Assembly (NCBI RefSeq): GCF_051235805.1
Contig: NZ_JBPNXV010000001.1
Location: 1,116,001 to 1,180,000, forward strand
Length of the DNA stretch: 64,000 nucleotides
Direction of reading: 5' to 3'
From: Pseudothermotoga_B sp051235805
GTDB lineage: Bacteria > Thermotogota > Thermotogae > Thermotogales > DSM-5069
The position numbers and the translations under genes are program-made. The stretch's first letter is position 1. The number at the start of each line of letters is the position of its first letter. The notes beneath the pieces are model-generated. The model was not told the origin of the DNA. It ran no database searches and saw nothing but the letters and a program-made list of their open reading frames with translations. Shown here piece by piece: positions 8,926-17,804 of the stretch.

Positions 8926-9674
8926 CCAACAACACCTCCCTCAATGAGAATTTCTATAGCCTTTACGGCTATCTTTATGGAGTTTTCCAAGCCTCTTTCG
9001 AACTTCTCCCCTGCCTGCAGATACTCACCGGCTTCAGTCAGTTCTTCGCGCACAGTCAGGACTGCTCCAGTCCTCAACCCTTTTATCGTGCCAGTGATGT
9101 AGAGTGCCCCTATCTCCATCTCTACGGCGAGTACTCCTGCTTTGATGAGCTGCCCCTCAAGATATCTGTGTCTTTCAACATCAAAGGCTCGTCCATAGTA
9201 CGAATCTGTCGACAGAACTGTACCTACATGGAAGGGATTGTTTATCTGCCTTGCGGCTTTGACCAAAGCGTCTACTGTTTGAAAGTCCGCTACGGCTGGA
9301 AACTCAGGAATGATGTACTGAGAAGTCGTTCCATCCATCCTTACAGCCGCGTTTACAATCACGCTGTCACCGAGCTTCAAAGACTTTTGAAGTGCACCAG
9401 TAGTGCCTACGCGTATTACAACCTTTGCATTTGTTGTAGCGAGTTCTTCTATACCAATTGCCATCGCCGGTGCGCCCATACCCGTTGACATTACACTGAC
9501 CTTTTCACCCTTCAGATAACCAGTGTAAGTGAGATACTCACGATTATCCCCGACTTTGACTGGTTTATCAAAGTACTTTGCCACCCTTTCAACCCTGCCT
9601 CTGTCTCCTACAACGATGACGTATTTGCCTACGTCATCTGGATTAACCCTTATGTGATACCTTGGATCGACCAT
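8922..9674 (-). CDS. NP-I family nucleoside phosphorylase (uridine phosphorylase-like)
   Basis: The 250-residue enzyme belongs to the hexameric nucleoside phosphorylase family. It shows the phosphate-binding GDRGRVERVAKYF, the family signature STGMGAPAMAIGIEEL, VRVGTTGAL-type ribose-binding context (VIRVGTTGALQKS) and VEMEIGALY, where the Glu residues bind the ribose hydroxyls. It splits nucleosides with phosphate to base plus ribose-1-phosphate. Features favour uridine phosphorylase over purine nucleoside phosphorylase, but not decisively. AGGAGG lies eight bases before the ATG. Confidence 0.88.
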   Translation of the reverse strand: MVDPRYHIRVNPDDVGKYVIVVGDRGRVERVAKYFDKPVKVGDNREYLTYTGYLKGEKVSVMSTGMGAPAMAIGIEELATTNAKVVIRVGTTGALQKSLKLGDSVIVNAAVRMDGTTSQYIIPEFPAVADFQTVDALVKAARQINNPFHVGTVLSTDSYYGRAFDVERHRYLEGQLIKAGVLAVEMEIGALYITGTIKGLRTGAVLTVREELTEAGEYLQAGEKFERGLENSIKIAVKAIEILIEGGVVG

Positions 9675-9677
9675 TGT

Positions 9678-10601
9678 TCAAACCTCCTTCAAGTTTTGGA
9701 GTTTTTCAAAGAAGATATTGAAAAACCTTTCTTTATCGGCTTTCAACAGCACTTTGGCGTTTGGTGATCTACCTGAACTGTGCCATAAGTCAACAACGGT
9801 TTGCCCGTAGGTCAACTCTCCTTTTGTTTCAACGTCAACATAGTAATCCTTCGCTTCGAAAAGTTCTGGATGCAATAGGTACATCACTGTGCATGGATCA
9901 TGCAGAGGTACTCCTTCAATGCCGAAGACCTTTTTGTAAGTCGATTTGAAGAAGATCAGCAGATCAGCGAGTAAGTTGAACTTTTCGCCCATCTGCCTCA
10001 TTCTGTTGACCTCTTTATCGGTGACAATCACCTGATGCGTCAAATCGAGTGGAGCCATGACTATAGGTACACCCGATTTGAAGACTATCTTCGCCGCTTC
10101 TGGATCAGCGAATATGTTGAACTCCGCTGCAGGAGTTACATTTCCGAATGCGATTCCTCCACCCATTAGCACAATTTCCTTTATTCTCTTCACCAAATGA
10201 GGATAACGTAACATGAAGAGTGCGATGTTGGTCAGTGGTCCGGTGGGGACGAGAGTTACATCAGAGTATCTTTCCAACGTCTGTGCCATGAACTCAACTG
10301 CGTGAAGTTTTTCGATCGGGCGTTTTGCCGAAGGAAGGTCTGCACCATCAAGTCCAGAGCTCCCATGAATGTTTGGAGCTACAACTGTGTTTCTCAGGAG
10401 AGGTTTGTCACAGCCAGCAAAGACAGGAAGATCGATATCGAACAGATCGAGGACGGTTCTGGCATTTCTTGTGGTGTTTTCAAGGTAAGAGTTTCCAACA
10501 ACCGTGGTAACACCGAGCAATTCGATCTCTTTCGATGCAGCAGCCAAAAGCAGTGCAAAGGCGTCGTCATGTCCAGGGTCACAATCGAGTATAATGCGCA
10601 C
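9678..10601 (-). CDS. Ribonucleoside hydrolase (IunH/RihA family)
   Basis: The protein hydrolyses nucleosides to free base and ribose. It has the calcium-binding DCDPGHDDA motif at the very N terminus, further ligand and active-site segments NIHGSSGLDG, AEFNIFADPEAA and LHDPCTVMYLL. I start it at the GTG at 10601, giving 307 residues, because AAAGGAGG lies seven bases upstream and the conserved VRIILDCDPG begins there; an in-frame ATG 12 codons earlier exists and overlaps a possible leader peptide. It is the first enzyme gene of the nucleoside operon. Confidence 0.92.
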   Translation of the reverse strand: MRIILDCDPGHDDAFALLLAAASKEIELLGVTTVVGNSYLENTTRNARTVLDLFDIDLPVFAGCDKPLLRNTVVAPNIHGSSGLDGADLPSAKRPIEKLHAVEFMAQTLERYSDVTLVPTGPLTNIALFMLRYPHLVKRIKEIVLMGGGIAFGNVTPAAEFNIFADPEAAKIVFKSGVPIVMAPLDLTHQVIVTDKEVNRMRQMGEKFNLLADLLIFFKSTYKKVFGIEGVPLHDPCTVMYLLHPELFEAKDYYVDVETKGELTYGQTVVDLWHSSGRSPNAKVLLKADKERFFNIFFEKLQNLKEV

Positions 10602-10779
10602 AGGAATGCCTCCTTTTCCCACAAAAGGTTTTGTCATTCCAATTCTACCAGTTTCTGCAAAAGTATAGTCATATTATCTCCTCTGATTTTTCAAGTTTAC
10701 CATTTATCTTGGAAAAGTATAACTGAAGAGATAGTCGGACCATCACTGAGATAGAATCTCTTTCAGAGGAGGAATCATC
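10602..10779. promoter_or_regulatory. Divergent control region between nucleoside operon and EamA transporter
   Basis: The region holds weak divergent -10 candidates that overlap (TATAAC at 10718-10723 on plus, TATACT at 10721-10716 on minus) and an imperfect inverted repeat TTTTTCAAG (10687-10695) / CTTGGAAAA (10708-10716) with one mismatch. A leader ORF for the nucleoside operon lies at 10634-10672. The plus-strand gene also has a TAGAAT at 10752-10757. Promoter assignment is tentative. Confidence 0.4.
10634..10672 (-). CDS. Possible 12-residue leader peptide of the nucleoside operon
   Basis: AGAGGAG followed by ATAAT and ATG opens a 12-codon ORF encoding MTILLQKLVELE. Its TGA overlaps an ATG (ATGA) that is in frame with the nucleoside hydrolase, 12 codons before that gene's preferred GTG start. 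The spacing and overlap are those of translational coupling. It may instead be chance, since the downstream GTG has its own excellent ribosome site. Confidence 0.3.
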   Translation of the reverse strand: MTILLQKLVELE

Positions 10780-11622
10780 TTGCACACTCTGGTTCTGTTC
10801 TTAGGAATAGTGGTTGTCTCGTTCTCTGGCATCATGATAAAGGCCAGCACTGCTTCAGCCAATGCGATATCTTTTTTCAGAGTGTTTTTCGCCTTTCTAT
10901 GCTATTTGTGTGCAATGAAGGCAAGGATGGTCAAATACAGAATAAAAGAGGAACTGTTGTTTTCAATCTCCGGTTTTTTTCTCGCAATGCATTTCTATTT
11001 TTGGATTCAATCCTTCAGCCACACAACACTTGCAGGTGCGGTGGTACCGTTGATGCTGCAACCTTTTGTTACCTCTGTTCTTGCCGCTTATATCTACCAC
11101 GAAAGGCTAAATCTTCGGCAGATACTCTCTACTGTATTGGTGATCATTGGCGTTGTACAGATGACTGTACTCGATGCAAGGAGTTCTCTGAGTTTTTCAA
11201 AGGGTGATCTCCTTTCGGTCATAGGTGTGTTGTTCGTATGCGGTTTTCTGCTCATAGGTAGGTACATGATACCGAGAGTTGGAACGATCGTATTCAATTT
11301 CAGAAGTTATTCAGTTGCAACAGTGATACTCTTCTTACTCAGCTCTGACAAAGTGTTCAGTAGGTTTTCACCAAGAGATTGGTTGTTGTTCATTGGACTT
11401 GGTGTTGGTTGTTCTTTTTTCGGTTATGTGATGATAAACAACTCTTTGAAGCATTTCCCAACAGGGGTTGTATCAATGGCTCTGGTTGGAGAACCGGTAC
11501 TGAGTATACTGTGGTCGTGGATGATCTTCGCGGAATCTGCAACTACCGCTCAGTACGTTGGGCTGGTCCTCTCGCTGATCGGTATTGTTTGGTTTTTCAG
11601 TTCGCTAAGACAAAGGACTTAA
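10780..11622 (+). CDS. EamA/DMT family transporter
   Basis: The 280-residue membrane protein has about ten helices in two EamA repeats (roughly residues 1-130 and 140-275), with the second repeat ending VGLVLSLIGIVWFF. Drug/metabolite transporters of this type export or exchange amino acids, nucleotides or other metabolites. The TTG start follows AGAGGAGG with a seven-base spacer. It diverges from the nucleoside operon, which makes a nucleobase or metabolite exporter conceivable but unproved. Confidence 0.9.
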   Translation: MHTLVLFLGIVVVSFSGIMIKASTASANAISFFRVFFAFLCYLCAMKARMVKYRIKEELLFSISGFFLAMHFYFWIQSFSHTTLAGAVVPLMLQPFVTSVLAAYIYHERLNLRQILSTVLVIIGVVQMTVLDARSSLSFSKGDLLSVIGVLFVCGFLLIGRYMIPRVGTIVFNFRSYSVATVILFLLSSDKVFSRFSPRDWLLFIGLGVGCSFFGYVMINNSLKHFPTGVVSMALVGEPVLSILWSWMIFAESATTAQYVGLVLSLIGIVWFFSSLRQRT

Positions 11623-14153
11623 TTGACAACAAGTACTCTATAAGTATCTGTTAGGGGTCTTGCAGATTCAATGAATACCTTCTTGCCCATCAAGGTAACC
11701 TTTACAGACTCATTTGGTGAAGCTTCTTCAAAGTCTTTTTCGTCGAAACAACCACTGACTTCGTAGAGCACTGATTTGGCTTCGCTGAGTTTGTAGAACT
11801 TCAAGGCTTTGCCGTTGATTCCAAAGATTATCAAATACTCACCATCTGAGAGTTTTTCATCCACCTTGCATATCGTCATACCATCGCTGGCATAACCGGA
11901 CTGCACTTTGACTGCCACAGGAAGAATTCTTGATGAACAAAATACTTCACCGAGGGGAGCATATCTCTTTTCTAAGAAGACTACTAAAGGAGTCAGAGGA
12001 AAGCCATAGACTTGTTCTTCAAGATTTGCTATATCAACTTCAGTTATCTGAAGTGGCTTTTGTTCACTGAGTTTTCCAAAGACCTTTGATATTTCAGACA
12101 ACGAAGGATCATAGCCTTTTTGAAAGCTGTTGAAAGCCTTTAAAGATTCTGCTCGTGACGAATAGATACAATCAAAGGCACCTGCATTCACCAATCTCTG
12201 AATGGTGGAGATGGGCAGAGAGATCTTTCTCGCAAAATCATCGATACTGCTGAATGGTGATTTAGCGGCACACATCTGTTCGACCGATGGACCCACACCC
12301 GTTATAATTGAAAGAGGTAGTTGGAATTGGTTTTCTTTCACTTCAACGGTGTTCACACTTGGGCAGAGTACCTCGAAACCGCGCAGACGAAGTTCTTGAA
12401 TCGCTTGAAATATCTTCTTCTTGTCGCTGGCTTGTTCGTCTATGTAGTACTTGAAGAAAACCTTTGGAAAGTGGGTTTTGATATACGCGAGTTCATAACT
12501 GATAGTCGCGTAGGCAATACTGTGAGATTTGTTGAAGGCATATGCGGAGAACTGCTCTATAGTGCTGGACAAGCGATCAGCGAAGGATATGTCGAAACCT
12601 CGCTGAATCACCTTTGCTTTGAGCTGTTCTATGGCAGCTCTCATGGCTTCTCTGTCCTTTTGGGAGATCGCCATTCTGAAAAGATCAGATTCGGCTGGTG
12701 ACATTCCAGCCAAACTCATAGCGAGTTTCATTATCTGTTCCTGATATATGATCACATCAAAAGTGTCTTGAAACAGATTAAGTCTTTCAGAACTGTCGCA
12801 AGATCTCTTTCTGCGAGCGTAGACATGATTGAGTTTTGCCAGTAGTGGCCCAGGTCTGTTCATCGCAAGCAACACCGAGAGTTCCTCAATGCTTTCTGGT
12901 CTGATTTGCCTACACAGTGTTCTTGCAAACTCTCGCTCAAGTTGGAAGATCCCAAGTGTTCTTCCACTTGATATGGTGTGATAGGTCGATCGATCACTCA
13001 TTGGTATTTCATGAAGTTCAAGATTCTTTTTCATCTGTGATAACAGCGAGAGCGTTGTCAAGCCGAGAATGTCTATCTTCGTCACACCAATCTCTTCAAG
13101 ACTTTGCATATCGTATTCGAGAACGAAAGGTTTTGAACTCGGAACAAAAGGCAGGTTCACTGGCTCACCCGCTATAACTACACCTGCAGCATGTATACTC
13201 CTGTGGATTGGCAAACCCTTGAGCAATTCGATCACTTTGTTGGAAGGAGTTTGTCTCAGTCGATTCATTTCGTTGAGAATTGATTTTTCTGAAAGTGTTG
13301 AAAAAGTAGAGATCAGTGCAAAAAAAGGAAAATGTTGGGATAGACTTTCGATCAGCAAAGGTCGCTTTTCGTCTTCAACATCTATATCGATGTCAGGCAT
13401 TTCTTTTCTGAATTCGTTGAGGAATCTTTCAAAGATCAGATCATATTTTATGGGATCTATCTTTGTTATTCCCAGTATGTATGCTATTACCGAGCCAACG
13501 GCGCTTCCCCTTCCAGGACCGATTTCCACATTCAGCGATCTGGCAATATCAACTATCCTCTTGACGGTGTAAAAGTAAGATTCAAAACCGAGTTTCTCGA
13601 TCACTTTGAGTTCTTCTTCAAACCTTTTTCTGTGCTCAGGAGTTCTTGCCAGTTCTGCGCAGCCTTTCAGCCAATCCTTCTTTGGTTGTGGCAATTTCAT
13701 TTCCACTCGCAAATCGTAGGATGTACAACCAAGGATTAAAGCAGCATCTTCGAAGGCTCCATCAAATGATGAGCCAGACTTGATGGGACTTTGCTGAATT
13801 TGGCACATAGCTATGTGACCATCGAGCTGAGAGTCGTTCAGGTAGTATATCAACTTGATTTCATCGATTTTCAGAAAATCGAGTTTCGGTTCTTCTGATC
13901 TGTTATAAGCCTTCACCAGTTCTTCAAATTCCTCGCGATTTCTTGCGTAAAAAACCTTTGTACCAACTCTCAGTCCGTGAACAGGTATGATTCCATTTCG
14001 ACGACAGAGGTTGTTGAAAGTTACTGTGCCATGGAAGTTTGTATCTGCTAAAAGAAGCGATTTCAATCCGATCGATTTGGTTTTCTCGACAACTTGCTCT
14101 AATCGTATTATGGAACCATCAAAAGAATAAGGGGAAACAACACACGGTATCAT
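11619..14153 (-). CDS. dnaE: DNA polymerase III alpha subunit, DnaE type, short form
   Basis: The 844-residue protein is a class C DNA polymerase of the shortened kind known from Thermotoga, which also carries PolC. The order is a PHP domain (about 1-190), palm and thumb with GPGRGSAVGSVIAYILGITKIDPI and the catalytic PDIDIDVED near residue 250, the fingers, and a C-terminal helix-hairpin-helix and OB-like part. The PHP domain begins CVVSPYSFDGS and continues LLADTNFHG, lacking the HxH and TDH metal ligands of active PHP domains, so it should be catalytically dead. The gene overlaps rluD-like by four bases and is last in its operon. Confidence 0.93.
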   Translation of the reverse strand: MIPCVVSPYSFDGSIIRLEQVVEKTKSIGLKSLLLADTNFHGTVTFNNLCRRNGIIPVHGLRVGTKVFYARNREEFEELVKAYNRSEEPKLDFLKIDEIKLIYYLNDSQLDGHIAMCQIQQSPIKSGSSFDGAFEDAALILGCTSYDLRVEMKLPQPKKDWLKGCAELARTPEHRKRFEEELKVIEKLGFESYFYTVKRIVDIARSLNVEIGPGRGSAVGSVIAYILGITKIDPIKYDLIFERFLNEFRKEMPDIDIDVEDEKRPLLIESLSQHFPFFALISTFSTLSEKSILNEMNRLRQTPSNKVIELLKGLPIHRSIHAAGVVIAGEPVNLPFVPSSKPFVLEYDMQSLEEIGVTKIDILGLTTLSLLSQMKKNLELHEIPMSDRSTYHTISSGRTLGIFQLEREFARTLCRQIRPESIEELSVLLAMNRPGPLLAKLNHVYARRKRSCDSSERLNLFQDTFDVIIYQEQIMKLAMSLAGMSPAESDLFRMAISQKDREAMRAAIEQLKAKVIQRGFDISFADRLSSTIEQFSAYAFNKSHSIAYATISYELAYIKTHFPKVFFKYYIDEQASDKKKIFQAIQELRLRGFEVLCPSVNTVEVKENQFQLPLSIITGVGPSVEQMCAAKSPFSSIDDFARKISLPISTIQRLVNAGAFDCIYSSRAESLKAFNSFQKGYDPSLSEISKVFGKLSEQKPLQITEVDIANLEEQVYGFPLTPLVVFLEKRYAPLGEVFCSSRILPVAVKVQSGYASDGMTICKVDEKLSDGEYLIIFGINGKALKFYKLSEAKSVLYEVSGCFDEKDFEEASPNESVKVTLMGKKVFIESARPLTDTYRVLVVN

Positions 14154-15067
14154 TTGAGAGTCACTGCCTCGTTTGATAACTTCACCAACATCGATTTGAA
14201 ATCATCTGGTATTGGGGCAGTGAACTGCATCCATTTCTCAGTTCTTGGATGATAAAACCCAAGTTTTGTTGCGTGGAGCATCTGTCTTACTGCGAGTGAT
14301 CCTTTACCGTAGAGTTTGTCACCGAGAATGGGGTGACCTATGTACTTCATGTGAACTCTTATCTGATGGGTACGACCGGTTTTCGGATAAGCAGCGATAA
14401 GCGATGCAGTCTTCCCGAAATGCTTTATGACTTCGTAATGTGTTATTGCAACTCTACCAGATTCATTCACAGACATCTTTGTTCTCAGAACAGGATGTCT
14501 GGCTATTGCAATTTGGACATCACCTTGAGATCTCTCGACGAAACCCTCTACAAGTGCCAAGTACATTTTGAAAGTCTTTCTCTCTTTGAATTGATGTGAG
14601 AGACTCTGGTGTGCCAGATCGTTCTTCGCAACGACTATGACTCCTGAGGTGTCCTTGTCCAATCTGTGAACGATACCTGGTCTGAGCTGGCCTCCAATGC
14701 CCTGAAGATCTCTGCAGTGGTATAACAGTGCGTTTACAAGCGTACCACTGGTGTGTGAAGGAATTGGGTGAACAATCATACCAGCTGGTTTGTTGATCAC
14801 AACTATATCAGAATCTTCGTAAAGAATCTTGAGTTCTATCTGTTGTGGTTCAACCATGATCGGCATAGCAGGTTCTGGGTCTGGAATGACTATCACATCT
14901 TGTGGTTTGACTTTGTAACTGGGCTTTTGAGGTTTCCCGTTGACAGTTACCTTCCCCTCTTTGATGGCTTTCTGTACAAAACTTCTGGAGATCTTCGCAG
15001 GGATCTTCTGTAATAAGTAGAGATCAAGTCTTTGTTCCGATTCACCTTTGTTCACCGTGACTTTCAA
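14150..15067 (-). CDS. rluD: RluA/RluD-family 23S rRNA pseudouridine synthase
   Basis: The 305-residue enzyme has an N-terminal S4 domain (LDLYLLQKIPAKISRSFVQKAI) and the catalytic HRLDKDTSGVIVVAKND motif, followed by GRTHQIRVHMKYIGHPILGD. The family makes pseudouridines in the large-subunit rRNA helix 69 region. The TTG start has GGAGAG seven bases upstream and lies inside the end of lspA, overlapping it by 26 bases. The lspA-rluD order is common in bacteria. Confidence 0.94.
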   Translation of the reverse strand: MKVTVNKGESEQRLDLYLLQKIPAKISRSFVQKAIKEGKVTVNGKPQKPSYKVKPQDVIVIPDPEPAMPIMVEPQQIELKILYEDSDIVVINKPAGMIVHPIPSHTSGTLVNALLYHCRDLQGIGGQLRPGIVHRLDKDTSGVIVVAKNDLAHQSLSHQFKERKTFKMYLALVEGFVERSQGDVQIAIARHPVLRTKMSVNESGRVAITHYEVIKHFGKTASLIAAYPKTGRTHQIRVHMKYIGHPILGDKLYGKGSLAVRQMLHATKLGFYHPRTEKWMQFTAPIPDDFKSMLVKLSNEAVTLK

Positions 15068-15485
15068 CTTTTTTCTCTCCCATCAGGAGACTTAGCACTA
15101 TCAATACCCCGCCAATAGTGATGAACAAATCTGCAATATTGAAGATGGCAGGAAAATAGCGAAGGTTTATGAAATCAACAACGTAGCCAAATCTGAAACG
15201 ATCGATGATATTACCAGTTGCTCCGCCAACGATCATCTGAAGCCCTGCTTTCGTGAGAGTCGAACCTTTTGTGAAGCTTGATACAACTGAGAGTGCGAGT
15301 GTAACGGCAAAGGTAACCCAGAGCACCCAAGGAGACTTTGAAAAAAGACCAAAGACGATACCCGTGTTCCTCGTATAGGTGAACCACAAAACACCTGGAA
15401 TAGCAAAGAAAGGCTGAAAGAGAAAGTTTTCTACCAACATTTTTGAAAGTTGGTCCATCAAAATCACAAAGGTTACCCAGAACAT
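15042..15485 (-). CDS. lspA: Lipoprotein signal peptidase (signal peptidase II)
   Basis: This 147-residue integral membrane aspartic protease has four hydrophobic helices. The N-terminal DQLSK, the GGATGNIIDRFRFGYVVDF segment with the first catalytic Asp, and FNIADLFITIGG with the second Asp are the family hallmarks. It cleaves the signal peptide of diacylated prolipoproteins at the outer face of the inner membrane. It starts one base after cheR ends. Confidence 0.95.
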   Translation of the reverse strand: MFWVTFVILMDQLSKMLVENFLFQPFFAIPGVLWFTYTRNTGIVFGLFSKSPWVLWVTFAVTLALSVVSSFTKGSTLTKAGLQMIVGGATGNIIDRFRFGYVVDFINLRYFPAIFNIADLFITIGGVLIVLSLLMGEKKVESHGEQR

Positions 15486-15486
15486 C

Positions 15487-16302
15487 TCACTTCACCCTTT
15501 GGTAGAAAAATGGACTGATAATCTTCAGACCTATCTCGGCGTAATCGAAGATTCTCTCTGTGCTGCCGACGAAAAGTATGCCACCGAGCCTGAGAGCTTT
15601 GGTGAAGTTTCTGTAAAGCTGGTCTTTTGCAGAGGCTTCGAAGTATATGACCACATTTCTACAGATTATGAGGTCAAGTGACTGAGGGAATGAATCTTGA
15701 AGCATATTGTGTTTTTTGAACTCCACTCTCTTTTTCACAAAATCCTTTACCTTGTAACTCCCATCAAGCAGCTCGAAATATTTCTCTAAATATGCCTTCG
15801 GTGTACTCACCATAGATCTTGCTTCATATACACCGGCTTTTGCCTCTTCGAGTGCTCTTTCATCCAAATCTGTGGCGAGCACTGAGGCAGTCGAAGGAGC
15901 ATTCAGTTCTTCAAGCAGTATTGCCAAAGAGTATGGTTCTTCCCCACTTGCACAACCTGCGCTCCATGCCTTGAATCTACCCTTACTCGAAACCAAGAGC
16001 TCAGGTAGATATTTATCTCTAAGCTCCCACCACTTTTCTGGGTTTCTGAAAAACTCTGTGACGTTTATCGTCAATTTGTCGAGAAACTCTTCTTTAGCCG
16101 CTGGATTTGACAGTAAGAAGCGTAAGTACTCTTGAAAAGAAGACAGTCGATATTTTTTTATGAGTATTTCTATTCTTCTTTTCACTCTGTGTGGTTTGTA
16201 ACCAGAGAGATCCAAACCAAAATACCTGTGAACCTCTTTGACGAACCATTGGAAATCTTCCATGGGAAGATCACCAGAAAACTGGGAAAGAAAATCCTGC
16301 AT
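15487..16302 (-). CDS. cheR: CheR-type chemoreceptor glutamate methyltransferase
   Basis: The 271-residue protein has the all-helical CheR N domain (about 15-75) and a Rossmann methyltransferase domain. TINVTEFFRNPEKW, the SAM-binding AWSAGCASGEEPYSLAIL and LIICRNVVIYF are diagnostic. It methylates glutamates of chemoreceptors with S-adenosylmethionine. AAGGAGAG precedes the ATG. No other chemotaxis gene is adjacent; it is embedded with lspA and rluD, a split arrangement. Confidence 0.94.
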   Translation of the reverse strand: MQDFLSQFSGDLPMEDFQWFVKEVHRYFGLDLSGYKPHRVKRRIEILIKKYRLSSFQEYLRFLLSNPAAKEEFLDKLTINVTEFFRNPEKWWELRDKYLPELLVSSKGRFKAWSAGCASGEEPYSLAILLEELNAPSTASVLATDLDERALEEAKAGVYEARSMVSTPKAYLEKYFELLDGSYKVKDFVKKRVEFKKHNMLQDSFPQSLDLIICRNVVIYFEASAKDQLYRNFTKALRLGGILFVGSTERIFDYAEIGLKIISPFFYQRVK

Positions 16303-17035
16303 ACCATCTCTCCTTTTCTGAACGAAAGATCACATAGATTTTGTCAATCTTTTTCCTCAAATCTATCGATTCATTCGACACCAAAACCCACTCGTCCTCG
16401 TTCACCCAGCCAAAACCCACGTTTGTCTTGTTTGCGAGATGCTGCGCAAAGAAAAACAACCTGTCTGCCGCAAAGCCAATTCGTAACCCCATCTTTGGCA
16501 CAAGGAAGAAAACAATTCCTCTATGAGAAAGACCAACTCCATAGCCCAAATTGGAGATAAACGGTTCTATTTTGAAATCATTGAAATTTATTGGAACTGA
16601 AAGGTGATAACCACTGTTGTTGTCGACACAGATCGAAAAGTAATCGATCTTGAAGAAAAGTGCATAACTATCCTGAATGACAGCTCCGATGGAGCCGTTC
16701 ATTCCCCATAAACTCAAAGTATTAGCTTCGTAATTGAGGTTACTGAAGCTCAACCAACCCGCATACGGTACGCGGTAAAGGGCTCCACCGGTGCCTAAGT
16801 CGAGTGACAGATACTTCAAGTTCTCAAAGGGTTCATAAAGAGGCAAAACACTTAAGCGACCTTGATCAACAGCCACACGCAGACTGAAAGAAAGATCAGC
16901 TTCGATGCGCCAAAACTCAATGTGTGGAGACAACGTGGCACCAAACCAAGGACTGGTGCCAATGGCTATGTCAAAGTTCACTACGGCAGCTGCAACAGAA
17001 ATAGGCAACAGCAGGAACAATATTGAAGCTCTCAT
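16271..17035 (-). CDS. Exported beta-rich protein, putative outer-envelope (toga) beta-barrel
   Basis: I do not recognise a named family. The 254-residue protein starts with a signal peptide (MRASILFLLLPISVAAA) and continues with short alternating polar/hydrophobic strands rich in aromatic residues and Gly-Asn turns, ending in an aromatic residue (SFPVFW), as outer-membrane barrels often do. Thermotogota have an outer sheath built of such proteins. Predicted length would fit an 8- to 12-stranded barrel. It overlaps cheR by 32 bases and yebC by four. Confidence 0.6.
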   Translation of the reverse strand: MRASILFLLLPISVAAAVVNFDIAIGTSPWFGATLSPHIEFWRIEADLSFSLRVAVDQGRLSVLPLYEPFENLKYLSLDLGTGGALYRVPYAGWLSFSNLNYEANTLSLWGMNGSIGAVIQDSYALFFKIDYFSICVDNNSGYHLSVPINFNDFKIEPFISNLGYGVGLSHRGIVFFLVPKMGLRIGFAADRLFFFAQHLANKTNVGFGWVNEDEWVLVSNESIDLRKKIDKIYVIFRSEKERWYAGFSFPVFW

Positions 17036-17793
17036 TGATTCATCTGTGACAGTATTGCTTCCATTTCTGCGTCGTCCATCTCAAAGTTCGAGAAGACGTC
17101 TTGTACATCATCCATGTCTTCGAGTGCGTTCATCAGCATCAAAACTTTCTCTGCGTCCTTTCCAGTCACTTGAACTGTGTTCTTTGGTACATACGACACA
17201 CTTGCCTCCACCTTGTAGCCGTTCTTTTCAAGAGTTTCTTTGACTGCTGTCAAGTTCTCTGCAGATGTAACAATCCTAATCGGATCATCCTGATCGTTGA
17301 TATCTTCAGCTCCTGCGTCAATTGCAAGCATCATCAATTCTTCAACATTTGCCACTTGATCGCGCGCCACGTTGATTATTCCCTTTCTCTCGAAGATCCA
17401 ACTAACGGCTCCAAGATCGGCAAGACTTCCACCGTGTCTGCTCAAAACGTGTCTCAACTCTTGGGCTGTTCTATTCTTGTTGTCGGTCAAAGCCCTTATG
17501 TAAAGCGCAACACCTGCAGGGCCATATGCTTCGTATATGATCTCCTGATACTCAACACCCTCAAGTTCACCAGTACCACGTTTGATAGCCTTTTCAATGT
17601 TGTCTTTTGGCATGTTCGCTTCTTTCGCCTTTTCGATTGCCGTTCTAAGCCGTGGGTTGGTATCTGGATCTCCTCCACCTTCACGAGCAGCGACTATCAA
17701 CTCACGTATCAATTTCGTGAACATCTGCGATCTCTTAGCGTCCTGTGCCATCTTTCGATGTTTGATATTTGCCCATTTGTTATGTCCTGACAT
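17032..17793 (-). CDS. yebC: YebC/PmpR/TACO1 family protein
   Basis: The 253-residue protein matches the family throughout: MSGHNKWANIKHRKMAQDAKR at the N terminus, IVAAREGGGDPDTNPRLR, NMPKDNIEKAIKRGTGE and YEAYGPAGVALYI. Members were annotated as DNA-binding regulators; more recent work on relatives links them to translation at proline-rich stretches. Length is normal for the family. AAGGGAGG-type spacing precedes the ATG. Confidence 0.94.
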   Translation of the reverse strand: MSGHNKWANIKHRKMAQDAKRSQMFTKLIRELIVAAREGGGDPDTNPRLRTAIEKAKEANMPKDNIEKAIKRGTGELEGVEYQEIIYEAYGPAGVALYIRALTDNKNRTAQELRHVLSRHGGSLADLGAVSWIFERKGIINVARDQVANVEELMMLAIDAGAEDINDQDDPIRIVTSAENLTAVKETLEKNGYKVEASVSYVPKNTVQVTGKDAEKVLMLMNALEDMDDVQDVFSNFEMDDAEMEAILSQMNQ

Positions 17794-17804
17794 TCTCTTC
17801 CCTC

